64,000 bases of DNA from contig CAZUCC010000020.1 in assembly GCA_964619065.1 (NCBI GenBank), positions 6,150 through 70,149 on the forward strand, written 5' to 3'. The DNA is from JANXUC01 sp964619065. Its GTDB lineage: Bacteria; Acidobacteriota; Terriglobia; Terriglobales; Acidobacteriaceae. Shown in pieces: positions 1-7,157 of this stretch. A program made the position numbers and the translations under genes. The notes below the pieces were generated by a model. The model searched no databases. It saw nothing but the letters and a program-made list of their open reading frames with translations, and was not told where the DNA came from. Numbering within the stretch: position 1 is the first letter of the stretch; each line of letters begins with the position of its first letter.

Positions 1-784
1 CATCGCCTTTGCGGCGGTTGTGTAGCTCAGCGCGTACGGATTCGAGGATATTTCGGGATTCTTCCTCTTGCAGGTAGAGATTGCTGTTCCGGGTCACGCG
101 AAACGCCGCTGAAGAAACAATCTCGTACCCTTTGTACATCCGCGCCGCGTGGTAGGCCACCAAGTCCGCCAGAAAAATGTAGTCCGTGGTCCCCTGTGAT
201 GGCAGGCGCACCAGCCGCGGCAGGGAGCGCGGAACCGTCACCACTCCCATATACGTCGTTGAAGACCGGCGGCGGCGCCGGAGCAGGAACGCCATGCACA
301 GCGCCTTATTGATCACGCGCGGAAAGGGGTGCGCCGGATCCACTGTGACGGGCGTCAGCAGAGGATCAAGTTCCTTCTCACAATACTCTTCCGCGAATAA
401 TCGGGCTCCGGGATTGAGTTCCTCCATCCTCAGAACGCGGATCCCGCTCTCCAGCAACGCGGGAAGCAGTTCGTTGTTCCAGCAACGGTACTGCTCATCC
501 ATAAACTTGCGGGTCGTGCGGGCGATCACGACACGCTCTTCGGAGAGCGTCAGGCCATCCGGGCCGCCCTGCGTGAAACCGTCTTCGATCTGTTGCACCA
601 GTCCCGCCACGCGCACTTCAAAGAATTCGTCGAGATTATTCGCCGTGATGGCGAGAAACTTAACGCGCTCCAAAACGGGATTGCTCTCATCTTCCGCTTC
701 CTGCAAAACGCGGCGATTGAACTCCAGCCAGGAGGATTCGCGATTAATGAAGTAGGCCGGATTGTCGAGAGTGGCGCGGGCCAT
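1..784 (-). CDS. ppk: Polyphosphate kinase 1, C-terminus beyond window
   Basis: Polyphosphate kinase reversibly polymerises the ATP gamma-phosphate into inorganic polyphosphate. The reading frame, read on the minus strand from the ATG at 784, is open to the window edge. It starts MARATLDNPAYFINRESSWLEF and continues NRRVLQEAEDESNPVLERV, then ITANNLDEFFEVRVAG, which is the usual N-terminal domain of PPK1. About 261 residues are visible, covering the N domain and the start of the head domain. The phospho-accepting histidines of the catalytic domains lie outside the window. The gene begins 25 nt after the upstream small secreted protein stops. There is no strong ribosome binding site, so the start is chosen by homology. 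It belongs to a phosphate-related stretch with pstS. Confidence 0.93.
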   Translation of the reverse strand, partial: MARATLDNPAYFINRESSWLEFNRRVLQEAEDESNPVLERVKFLAITANNLDEFFEVRVAGLVQQIEDGFTQGGPDGLTLSEERVVIARTTRKFMDEQYRCWNNELLPALLESGIRVLRMEELNPGARLFAEEYCEKELDPLLTPVTVDPAHPFPRVINKALCMAFLLRRRRRSSTTYMGVVTVPRSLPRLVRLPSQGTTDYIFLADLVAYHAARMYKGYEIVSSAAFRVTRNSNLYLQEEESRNILESVRAELHNRRKGD

Positions 785-809
785 AGGGTCTGGGATATGA
801 CGAGTGGGT

Positions 810-1217
810 TCAGTTTTTCTTAGGCGCGTCCGAATCTGGCGCAGAGGCCTTCTTTTTCTGAATCTGCCAACGTATTTCCACCGGCGAATTCAGGCACTGC
901 ACAAAAAGGCGGCGATGGTCGACTCTCACCTTGACAGCCTGACCTGCTAAGCATCCATCCGGTAATACTTCGTCTGCAGTCCGGGGTTCGTACTCCACCG
1001 TGTAGACGAAGCCCGCCGAATCAATCTCCGCCTCGAAGTATGGGTCTTCGGTGGTCACCGGAGTATTCACGACATAGTACTGAATACGAGAATGCGCCTT
1101 CTTCTCCACAGACAGCATTACGCCCGGCTGACTCATCGCTGCTTTTTCCGCGGCGCTCGCGACGATCGTCGCAAAAGCACTCATAGAGACAGCGATAACT
1201 CGTATCCACCGGTACAT
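810..1217 (-). CDS. Small secreted protein of unknown function
   Basis: This encodes about 135 residues. The start at 1217 is preferred over an upstream ATG because AGGAG lies 7 nt before it and because it begins a clean signal peptide (MYRWIRVIAVSMSAFATIV, then ASA/AE). The mature part is about 110 residues, with two cysteines (in DGCLAG and VQCLNS) that could form a disulphide, and a charged Lys/Asp-rich tail. No family was recognised. It lies 25 nt upstream of ppk in the same direction and may be co-transcribed with it. It lies downstream of the MITE copy that separates it from the porin gene. Confidence 0.7.
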   Translation of the reverse strand: MYRWIRVIAVSMSAFATIVASAAEKAAMSQPGVMLSVEKKAHSRIQYYVVNTPVTTEDPYFEAEIDSAGFVYTVEYEPRTADEVLPDGCLAGQAVKVRVDHRRLFVQCLNSPVEIRWQIQKKKASAPDSDAPKKN

Positions 1218-1330
1218 GCGGAATCTCCTGCTCGAAACTAGGCGTTGGCTGAGGGGTGCCAAGCCAGCTGGTCAATCTGCGTCATCAGTATAAATCACCC
1301 GCCCCGGTTCGGACATCGGCACCAAAAAAG

Positions 1331-1495
1331 GGTCGTGGTGCAGTTTCGTAAATACACTCCTCTTGGGTCTGTCATTCCGAGCCAGGTCTATCGGCGAGGA
1401 ATCTGCTCCTGGCAGTAAAAGAGCAGATTCCTCGCGCGCTACTGCCGCGCTTCGGAATGACAATTTTGTAGAAATATCCCAACTGCGCCACTACC
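1331..1495 (+). mobile_element. 165-bp MITE, copy A
   Basis: This non-coding element of 165 bp is about 94 percent identical, in inverted orientation, to 6986-7150. Its ends are 15-bp imperfect inverted repeats (GGTCGTGGTGCAGTT at the left, complement of GGTAGTGGCGCAGTT at the right). It is flanked by perfect 8-bp direct repeats, CAAAAAAG at 1323-1330 and 1496-1503. Inside is a long imperfect hairpin built from tgtcattccg/cggaatgaca and gaggaatctgctc/gagcagattcctc. The insertion landed in the A-run that forms the T-tract of the porin terminator. The short ORF across it on the minus strand is not a gene. Confidence 0.9.
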
Positions 1496-1529
1496 CAAAA
1501 AAGTAGGCGCCAGCTGGTTGACTGGCGCC
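1496..1529 (-). terminator. Rho-independent terminator of the pstS-porin unit
   Basis: On the minus strand an 8-bp GC-rich stem (GGCGCCAG, 1522-1529, pairing with CTGGCGCC, 1506-1513) with an 8-nt loop is followed by TAC and a run of six T (1497-1502). It lies just after the stop codon of the porin gene at 1553. The MITE target site duplication includes the T-run. Confidence 0.85.
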
Positions 1530-1552
1530 GAAGCATCTCTCTCTCATAGAGG

Positions 1553-3343
1553 CTAGAAGCTATAGATTATGTCGAACTGCAGGCGGTTCAAGCTGTGATC
1601 CAGTTGGCTCGCCGTAGCGTTGACACCGGGTGCAACCACAGCATTCTGCAGGGACGTATTCAGAGTACGGCCATGCCAGAAGGTGAAGGCGGCAACGGTA
1701 TTTGGATTGAACTTGTACAGTGCGTAGAAGCGGTGCTGCAGAATGTTCGTCGGAGCCCGCTGATCGCTTTCCACGAAGGAGGCAATCGCAGAATCCTGCT
1801 CCTGCCGCAACCAGGCATAACCAAATGTAAAGTCGCCCTTGTGCATTCCCGCCTGCGGATTCCCCAGGCTGACGTCAAAATAGTAGGCGTGCGACTGCGA
1901 ACCCAAGTCCGTGCGGACAGTCGTCAGGCCATTCGTCGTATCGGTGCTCAGCGGATGTGAGGCAGCATCGAGATTGTCTTCGTATTCCGCCACTACATTC
2001 AAGGGCAAGCGTTTGAAAGGCGTCTTGAACTGGTTGTTGAGGATGAAATCCGTGTACAGGAACCCTGACCAAAAATGCGGGATCCCTTTCGCATCCGTCG
2101 TGAGCGCATTCGTCATGCCATTGGGAGCGAACACGCAAGGAGGGCTGTTTAGGATTACGGTTGGAATAGCCGGCGGAGTACCGGGAGCCAAGGTCTGTAT
2201 GAACTTAATGCCTGACGGGTTATTGCAACCTTGACCTTCTCCTGGTGTGTTGATGCTGATTGTGACCGGGGTCGTCTGCGGCTGTCCTGGAGGAGGTTGA
2301 GGAACGATTGGGATTTGAATGATCTGCTTTCCCGAGGTGGCCTGCACGGCGAATGCACTGGCCTGCAGGATCGCATCGGGTTTGTTCCACTTGGTGGCGG
2401 CGAACGAAGCCGTCAACGTCCACCAGGGGAGAGGCTGCAACTTCGCGGAGGCATGCCCACCCAAGGCGTACGAGTCTGCGCCAGCCGTCACTTCGTTGTG
2501 GGTTAACTCATAGGCGCCGATGGTTAAGTTCTTGACCAGCGCATTGTGAAGGTCAAACGAAAGTTTTTCGCTGAAACCCTCCGGGTTGAGATCGGGATCG
2601 AACGTGACCCCCGAGCGTATCCAAGTGTAGGCAAATTTTCCGCCTGTCAATTGCAGAGCTTTGAATTGACTGGGATTGTAGGTAACGTAAGCCCGGTCCA
2701 GTCCGATGGTTTTGCGGTCGAAGTTGTTCGTCAGGGTCTCGTTGGTTGAGTCCGGATCGCCGAGCGAGCCTGAGGCGATTGCCAATCCCCCGGTGAAGTC
2801 GCCAAACTTGCCCTCAAAGCCGAAGCGTGCGCGGATGCGGGCCCGGTTACGGTCGGCAACATTTTGCTGGTTGAAGGACTCGCCGCGGACACGGATGTCG
2901 CCCGTAAAGCGGAAGCGGCTCATGGCCGTTTCAAAGGCCGTCATGCGCTTCTGGTCGTCCAGAGTGGTCAAAGCGCTACTGGTGAGCGTGGTCTTCACGT
3001 CCGCCATGTCGCTGACCAACTGGTTGTAGGCAGCTCGGTCCGTTTCGGCAGAGGCTTCGACAGCCGCAGCCTTCGTTTTGGCGTCGGTAGCTTCCGCCTG
3101 TGCTTGCTGAAGCTTTTGTTGCGTATCCTGCCAGTTCTGATCGCGCTTCTGCAATTCACTCTTCAGCGCTTCAATGGCCTGTTGCTGGAGCGCCAATGTG
3201 TCCTTGAGAGACTGCACGTCCTGCTGCGTGACCGCCGGCTCAGCGGGCTTCACGGCTTTGCGCGTTTTCTTCTTCGGAGCGGTCTGGGCAGCCATCGTTC
3301 CAGCCAGCGCGAGCACCACACCCCATTTCATTACGGTATTCAT
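1553..3343 (-). CDS. Outer-membrane porin with N-terminal coiled coil
   Basis: This is a 596-residue protein with a signal peptide (MNTVMKWGVVLALAGTMAAQ), a Lys/Pro linker and a long predicted coiled coil at about residues 38-120 (VTQQDVQSLKDTLALQQQ onward, many Gln, Lys and Ala). The rest alternates short hydrophobic and polar strands and ends in Phe, as expected for a beta-barrel (TGDIRVRGESFNQ, LTGGKFAYTW, ending LQFDIIYSF). A GAGGAG motif precedes the ATG. It starts 53 nt after pstS and has its own terminator, so it probably serves uptake of phosphate or other anions. That substrate is inferred from context; the fold resembles the putative porin families. A Pro-rich loop at about 345-365 and a Cys pair interrupt the barrel. 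Confidence 0.82.
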   Translation of the reverse strand: MNTVMKWGVVLALAGTMAAQTAPKKKTRKAVKPAEPAVTQQDVQSLKDTLALQQQAIEALKSELQKRDQNWQDTQQKLQQAQAEATDAKTKAAAVEASAETDRAAYNQLVSDMADVKTTLTSSALTTLDDQKRMTAFETAMSRFRFTGDIRVRGESFNQQNVADRNRARIRARFGFEGKFGDFTGGLAIASGSLGDPDSTNETLTNNFDRKTIGLDRAYVTYNPSQFKALQLTGGKFAYTWIRSGVTFDPDLNPEGFSEKLSFDLHNALVKNLTIGAYELTHNEVTAGADSYALGGHASAKLQPLPWWTLTASFAATKWNKPDAILQASAFAVQATSGKQIIQIPIVPQPPPGQPQTTPVTISINTPGEGQGCNNPSGIKFIQTLAPGTPPAIPTVILNSPPCVFAPNGMTNALTTDAKGIPHFWSGFLYTDFILNNQFKTPFKRLPLNVVAEYEDNLDAASHPLSTDTTNGLTTVRTDLGSQSHAYYFDVSLGNPQAGMHKGDFTFGYAWLRQEQDSAIASFVESDQRAPTNILQHRFYALYKFNPNTVAAFTFWHGRTLNTSLQNAVVAPGVNATASQLDHSLNRLQFDIIYSF

Positions 3344-3396
3344 TCCATCTCCTCAGCCTCCAGGGGAGGCTCAATTTATGAATTCGATTCGCGGAT

Positions 3397-4401
3397 CTAT
3401 TTCACTTGCTTGATCGCAGCTTTGACTTTGTCTGCCACACTCGTGGGCAATGGAGCATAAGAGAGGTCGGCGACCAGCTTTTGACCATCGTTCACCATCC
3501 AGTTGAGGAAATCGACGATGATCTTGCCCTTTGCGGCGTCTTTCGCTTGCGCCGGAATCAGCAACCAGGTGAAGCTGGAAATGGGGTAGGCGTCTTTGCC
3601 GGGTGCGTTGGTGATGGAAACGCGGAAGTCCGCGGGCATGCTCTTGGATGAAGCCGCGGCGGCCGTCGTGCTTTCCAGCGTCGCCTTCACAAAAGCTCCC
3701 GAAGAGTTCTTCACGCTGCCGTAAGGAATTTTGTTCTGTACGGCGTAAATCAATTCGACATAACCGACCGAGCCGGGCAATTGACGAATTGAACCCGCAA
3801 CGCCTTCATTCCCTTTTCCGCCGAGGCCGACAGGCCACTTGGGCGACGTACCTTTGCCCACGGTGTCTTTCCAGTCCGAACTGACCTTGGAGAGGTAATC
3901 GGTAAAGATGTACGTTGTTCCGCTGCCGTCCGAGCGATGCACGACGATGATGGGCTGGTTGGGAAAATTCTTGATGTCGGGATTCGCCTTGGCGATCGAC
4001 GGGTCATTCCAATTCGCGATCTTCCCAAGAAAAATTCCGGCCAAAATTTCCGGGGTGAACTTGATTTCGCCCGTCACCCCTGGAACGTTGTAAGCCGGGA
4101 CCACGGAGCCCAGAACGGTCGGGAAATGAAGAATCTTAGTCTTGGCCGCGCTCAATTGATCATCCGTCATCGGACCGTCGCTGGCGCCGAAATCGACCAC
4201 GCCCTCCGAAACTTGCCGGATGCCGCCGCCGCTGCCGATCGACTGATAATTGATCTGCACGTCCGTGTGCAGCTTGCCGTATTCACTGAACCACTTCTGA
4301 TAGATCGGGTTGGGGAACGTGGCACCCGCGCCCGTCAGCTTGACTTGGCTGAAGGCTGGGACGGCGAGAAATAAGCAGAGAAGTAGAGAGATTCGACGCA
4401 T
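3397..4401 (-). CDS. pstS: Phosphate ABC transporter substrate-binding protein PstS
   Basis: This periplasmic phosphate receptor delivers phosphate to PstCAB. The start is placed at the ATG at 4401, giving 334 residues and a signal peptide (MRRISLLLCLFLAVPAFSQ); a GTG one codon upstream is also possible, and AGGAG precedes both. Phosphate-binding motifs are present: TGAGATFPNPIYQKW, IGSGGGIRQV, DFGASDGPM and HRSDGSGTTYIFTDYL. The permease and ATPase genes pstC, pstA and pstB are not in the window. It is the first gene of a unit with the porin and lies behind a Pho-box, so it should be induced by phosphate starvation. An IS1595-type transposon sits just upstream of its control region. Confidence 0.95.
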   Translation of the reverse strand: MRRISLLLCLFLAVPAFSQVKLTGAGATFPNPIYQKWFSEYGKLHTDVQINYQSIGSGGGIRQVSEGVVDFGASDGPMTDDQLSAAKTKILHFPTVLGSVVPAYNVPGVTGEIKFTPEILAGIFLGKIANWNDPSIAKANPDIKNFPNQPIIVVHRSDGSGTTYIFTDYLSKVSSDWKDTVGKGTSPKWPVGLGGKGNEGVAGSIRQLPGSVGYVELIYAVQNKIPYGSVKNSSGAFVKATLESTTAAAASSKSMPADFRVSITNAPGKDAYPISSFTWLLIPAQAKDAAKGKIIVDFLNWMVNDGQKLVADLSYAPLPTSVADKVKAAIKQVK

Positions 4402-4473
4402 CACTCGTTCGCTCCTGTCGAGTCCAAAAAGTTTTTCTTGCCTGAAATTCAACTTGGAGTCTATTGAGCGAAT

Positions 4474-4502
4474 GTTACGAATACGTTACAAAATAGTTAC
4501 GA
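4474..4502 (-). promoter_or_regulatory. Pho-box with three 7-bp direct repeats
   Basis: On the minus strand three heptamers TCGTAAC, TTGTAAC and TCGTAAC occur with exactly 4 nt between them, an 11-bp period that places them on one face of the helix. This is the spacing of PhoB sites (direct heptamers with 4-nt spacers), and the sequence is close to the TGTAAC/TGTCAT half-site. It ends about 72 nt before the pstS ATG. Confidence 0.82.
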
Positions 4503-4591
4503 GAGTGTGAATTCCCGGGAGGATCTGGGCAAAAGGAGAGCGGAATTCCGACGAGCAATCTCTTCATTTATATCGGTTGCTAAATTATTAA
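4503..4591. other. Intergenic DNA between Pho-box and transposon
   Basis: No gene is seen. The last eight bases (4584-4591, ATTATTAA) are the left target-site duplication of the transposon at 4592-6958. The matching copy is 6959-6966. Confidence 0.8.
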
Positions 4592-4616
4592 CGGAAGTAT
4601 GTATCTTACGCAAGGG
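4592..4616 (+). repeat. Left terminal inverted repeat of the transposon
   Basis: A 25-bp end beginning cggaagtatg and ending acgcaaggg. It matches the reverse complement of 6934-6958 at 24 of 25 positions. The only difference is T versus C at the thirteenth base. Confidence 0.93.
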
Positions 4617-4805
4617 CGAGCGAAAACACATTTGCGGTCACCCCGCTAACCATTTTTACTTCGGCCAACCCTCCGGCGGCTTTTTCTTCTGAAACGATTG
4701 CTTTACCGCGTTCTTCCAGCTTCCCTTTAGCCTAAGAGTCTCTGGCTTCGGGCCGGGAGAGGATTGAGGCTTTGAAGTTTTCTTTTTTCTACTAGTTTTT
4801 CCCAT

Positions 4806-5090
4806 ATGATTATTCGCGCTATGTCAAACAATGCCTTCTTGTCCAATATCATTACTGACAAACCGTTGGATCTCGCATTCGACCCGGATACAGGATTACT
4901 ACTGATGGTCGTTCGAGGGGATGCTGAGTATTTTCACCCGATTCTAAAGGAGACGCATAAATTGGAAATCGTTCAAGTTGTCGGCTTAACGACGGAATCA
5001 TCACAATCACTTCTCGCGGCCCTACCAAAGCTCCAATCGCTTTTGGAGCAAGCCGTGAAAGGCCCCACCAAGCCAGGTTCCGTGCAATAA
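4806..5090 (+). CDS. Small hypothetical protein carried by the transposon
   Basis: An ORF of 94 residues from an ATG at 4806, or 89 residues from MSNNAFL at 4821. There is no clear ribosome binding site. It is soluble-looking, with an N-terminal half rich in beta-type residues (LAFDPDTGLLLMVVRGDAEYF) and a C-terminal Leu-rich helix (SSQSLLAALPKLQSLLEQAV). It is the only gene on the plus strand inside the transposon and converges on the transposase. No family was recognised. It could be a second passenger or simply a fortuitous ORF. Confidence 0.5.
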   Translation: MIIRAMSNNAFLSNIITDKPLDLAFDPDTGLLLMVVRGDAEYFHPILKETHKLEIVQVVGLTTESSQSLLAALPKLQSLLEQAVKGPTKPGSVQ

Positions 5091-5108
5091 ATTCTCCAAC
5101 TCGTGTCA

Positions 5109-6071
5109 CTATAGTCCACTCGGCTCTCGATACATGAGCCGCTTTCCTTCAGCCTCTTTGATCGCCAGCACCGTACGCTCACCATCATTCATCTTGCGAT
5201 TGTTCCACATGAAGTCGAACTGCCAGAGGTAACGGTGAAGATATTCCCGGCTGATGTTGTGATAGATGCCAACGATGCCGCGCTTAACGATGGCATGTGT
5301 GCTTTCAACGGTATTGGTATGAACGTCGGTTCCCGGTCGGACATACTCTTTGGTGCTATGGCATACGGTTTCGTGACCGCCCTCGAAATCTCGCCCTAAA
5401 CCCCTATAGGCTGAAAACTCATCGGTCATGATCCGGGCTTTCCGGTCTACCTCTTCCCGGAGAGCATTCTTTAAGGTTTGCCCTGTTACGTCGGCAACGA
5501 TACGTCGCCGCAATTGACCACCACGCTCGACGGCACAAAAGACGATTGGCTTGTCGCTAGCGCGTCCACGACGCCTGCCTGCATAGCGTGGTTTGCCCCC
5601 AACGTAGGTTTCATCGACTTCTACGGTTCCGGTTAGAGGAGTTCTATTGACATCTGGTGCCATTGCGAAGCGAATCCGGTTCATCATGAATAGCGCTGAC
5701 TTGTAGCTAATCTGACAATGCCGCTTGATCTCCAGAGCGGAAACGCCTTTCTTTGAGGTACAGGCACGCCAGAATGCATAGCACCAGTGTCGTAATTCGA
5801 TGCGCGACTCCTCGTAAACCGTCCCAATGCGAACAGTGTATTGCTCTTTGCAATTGCGGCAGCGCCACAGGTAACGGCTATTCCGCTCACCCGTCTTGGC
5901 GTCTTTCATTTTGTAGACTTCCACGCTGCCACACTTGATACAGGCAGGCGAATTGCCCCAACGTTGGTTTTCTAGGAACTCGACGGCAGCCAACTCATTG
6001 CTGCAAGCCGAGGGGATATCCCCTACTGTCTTGGACTTCGCCAACTGCCGTTTGCGTTCTTCGTTTGTCAT
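5109..6071 (-). CDS. IS1595-family transposase (ISXO2-like DDE domain)
   Basis: This 320-residue transposase catalyses excision and insertion of the surrounding element. An N-terminal zinc ribbon has C44-x2-C47 and C71-x2-C74. A helix-turn-helix-like stretch follows (GVSALEIKRHCQISYKSA). The ISXO2-like catalytic core has D153 (EVDETYVGG), D217 (IMTDEFSAY) and an N253/E256 region (HTNTVESTHAIVKRG), as in the family. The length is normal and there are no frameshifts. It starts 43 nt downstream of the Ntn hydrolase gene on the same strand, but has its own strong promoter that places transcription start at the ATG, so it may be translated from a leaderless message. Confidence 0.93.
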   Translation of the reverse strand: MTNEERKRQLAKSKTVGDIPSACSNELAAVEFLENQRWGNSPACIKCGSVEVYKMKDAKTGERNSRYLWRCRNCKEQYTVRIGTVYEESRIELRHWCYAFWRACTSKKGVSALEIKRHCQISYKSALFMMNRIRFAMAPDVNRTPLTGTVEVDETYVGGKPRYAGRRRGRASDKPIVFCAVERGGQLRRRIVADVTGQTLKNALREEVDRKARIMTDEFSAYRGLGRDFEGGHETVCHSTKEYVRPGTDVHTNTVESTHAIVKRGIVGIYHNISREYLHRYLWQFDFMWNNRKMNDGERTVLAIKEAEGKRLMYREPSGL

Positions 6072-6077
6072 GCTTTC

Positions 6078-6106
6078 AATATAATACTTAGCGCAAGTTG
6101 TGTCAA
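6078..6106 (-). promoter_or_regulatory. Consensus sigma-70 promoter of the transposase
   Basis: On the minus strand TTGACA (6101-6106) and TATATT (6078-6083) are separated by exactly 17 bp. The -10 box ends 6 nt before the transposase ATG, so the expected start of transcription is at or next to the A of ATG. There is no room for a Shine-Dalgarno sequence. The -35 box begins 8 nt after the stop codon of the Ntn hydrolase gene. Confidence 0.78.
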
Positions 6107-6114
6107 GTATAAAA

Positions 6115-6843
6115 TTACAAGTCTTGGTACCAAGTGGGTACCACGATGTTTCCCGGCCAATGTCCCAAAATGCATTCGCCGAGTGACGGGATACACTCTT
6201 CCAATTCCTTAACTCTCGAAGACGGAATGAAGTAGAAACCTCTAGTTCCTTCCTGAATGAAAATCATGTCAGCGCCTAATCCAACTCCCGCCGATGACCA
6301 CTGTGCTTCCCGCATTATGAAGGCCGCCGCAATTCCCGTAGCGCGGTATTCCATCCTGCTATATCCGTGCGTACCAATCCGATCAGCCAGATAATCGGCG
6401 ATGGGCTGTCCCGAACCAGCCGCACAATAGTCACGGTGCGGAATGAGAGCGGTCTCCTGAGTACGGTACAGAATAGGAAGGTGATCCCCCTTGAATGGAG
6501 CGATGACTATAATGAAGATCATCCCATTGCTTCTTTTAATATCAGTACGCCATTGTCTGTAGAATGCTGATAATTCTGCTTGAATTAGCGCCTCATGCTC
6601 ATCAAATATATTGCTCCCTGACTGCGCGGATAAAAATAGGGAAGCATCCAGTTGAGTACAAAATTTCTTGATTAGTTCTCCATTGCCGGTTCCGGCTATC
6701 CAAATATCGCAACTGTTTAATCGACCCACCGGGATTCGGGTGATTTTGCCCACTTCTCTCTTGGTATACCCGTCATCTTCTTGGCGGTCGGCGCAAAACA
6801 AGACACCACCTTTAGGACAACGAAACGCGGCTATCAAGGTCAT
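6115..6843 (-). CDS. Proteasome-type Ntn hydrolase, transposon passenger
   Basis: This 242-residue protein starts MTLIAAFRCPKGGVLFCADRQ. If the initiator Met is removed, Thr becomes residue 1, as in HslV and proteasome beta subunits. Asp18 (CADR) and Lys32 (EVGKI) then lie where Asp17 and Lys33 of the proteasome active site lie. A later GSG motif (AAGSGQPIADYLADR) also matches the fold. A longer version from 6951 would add 36 basic residues and begin inside the terminal repeat, so it is rejected; a GAGGAAG motif precedes 6843. No HslU- or Mpa-like ATPase is present. Its substrate is unknown. It is cargo of the IS1595-type transposon and probably sits in one unit with the transposase. Confidence 0.72.
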   Translation of the reverse strand: MTLIAAFRCPKGGVLFCADRQEDDGYTKREVGKITRIPVGRLNSCDIWIAGTGNGELIKKFCTQLDASLFLSAQSGSNIFDEHEALIQAELSAFYRQWRTDIKRSNGMIFIIVIAPFKGDHLPILYRTQETALIPHRDYCAAGSGQPIADYLADRIGTHGYSRMEYRATGIAAAFIMREAQWSSAGVGLGADMIFIQEGTRGFYFIPSSRVKELEECIPSLGECILGHWPGNIVVPTWYQDL

Positions 6844-6933
6844 GCGGTGCCGCTTCCTCTCTCGAAGCCGTATAGATTTTGGGCGTGGGACAATGCCGGG
6901 GTGCGGCTTCGGGGGTGCGCCAATCATAGCAGC

Positions 6934-6958
6934 CCCTTGCGTAAGGTACATACTTCCG
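6934..6958 (-). repeat. Right terminal inverted repeat of the transposon
   Basis: A 25-bp end, the inverted partner of 4592-4616. It is followed directly by the second copy of the target duplication ATTATTAA (6959-6966). Confidence 0.93.
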
Positions 6959-6985
6959 ATTATTAATTACTAACAATTAATCTCT

Positions 6986-7150
6986 GGCAGTGGTGCAGTT
7001 GGGATATTTCTACAAAATTGTCATTCCGAAGCGCGGCAATAGCGCGCGAGGAATCTGCTCTTTTACTGCCAGGAGCAGATTCTTCGCCGATAGACCTGGC
7101 CCGGAATGACAAAGCCAGAGGAGTGTATTTTACGAAACTGCACCACGACC
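6986..7150 (-). mobile_element. 165-bp MITE, copy B
   Basis: This is the inverted copy of 1331-1495, with the same length and about 94 percent identity. It is bounded by the 15-bp ends GGCAGTGGTGCAGTT and the complement of GGTCGTGGTGCAGTT, and by perfect 8-bp direct repeats TAATCTCT at 6978-6985 and 7151-7158. The target duplication differs from that of copy A, so the two copies are independent insertions. It lies 27 bp from the IS1595-type transposon and directly behind the stop codon of the TPR-like gene. Confidence 0.92.
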
Positions 7151-7157
7151 TAATCTC

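Larger units (their letters stand above)
4592..6958. mobile_element. Complete IS1595-type transposon with passenger genes
   Basis: The 2367-bp element is bounded by 25-bp terminal inverted repeats (4592-4616 and 6934-6958, one mismatch) and by perfect 8-bp direct repeats ATTATTAA at 4584-4591 and 6959-6966. An 8-bp AT-rich duplication fits the IS1595 family. Inside are a small ORF (4806-5090, plus strand), an IS1595/ISXO2-type transposase (5109-6071, minus) and a proteasome-like Ntn hydrolase (6115-6843, minus). The element is larger than a simple IS. IS1595-family transposons with passenger genes are known. The near-identical termini and intact duplication suggest recent insertion and an intact element. 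Confidence 0.92.

Noticed and set aside
186..823. Plus-strand ORFs of 189 and 76 residues
   Set aside because: They are antisense to the strongly conserved PPK frame.
1272..1463. Minus-strand ORF of 63 residues
   Set aside because: It lies across MITE copy A and has no ribosome binding site or family.
1331..7150. Inverted repeats flanking an invertible or composite segment
   Set aside because: Each MITE has its own different 8-bp target duplication, so the flanking copies are independent insertions and not one composite element.
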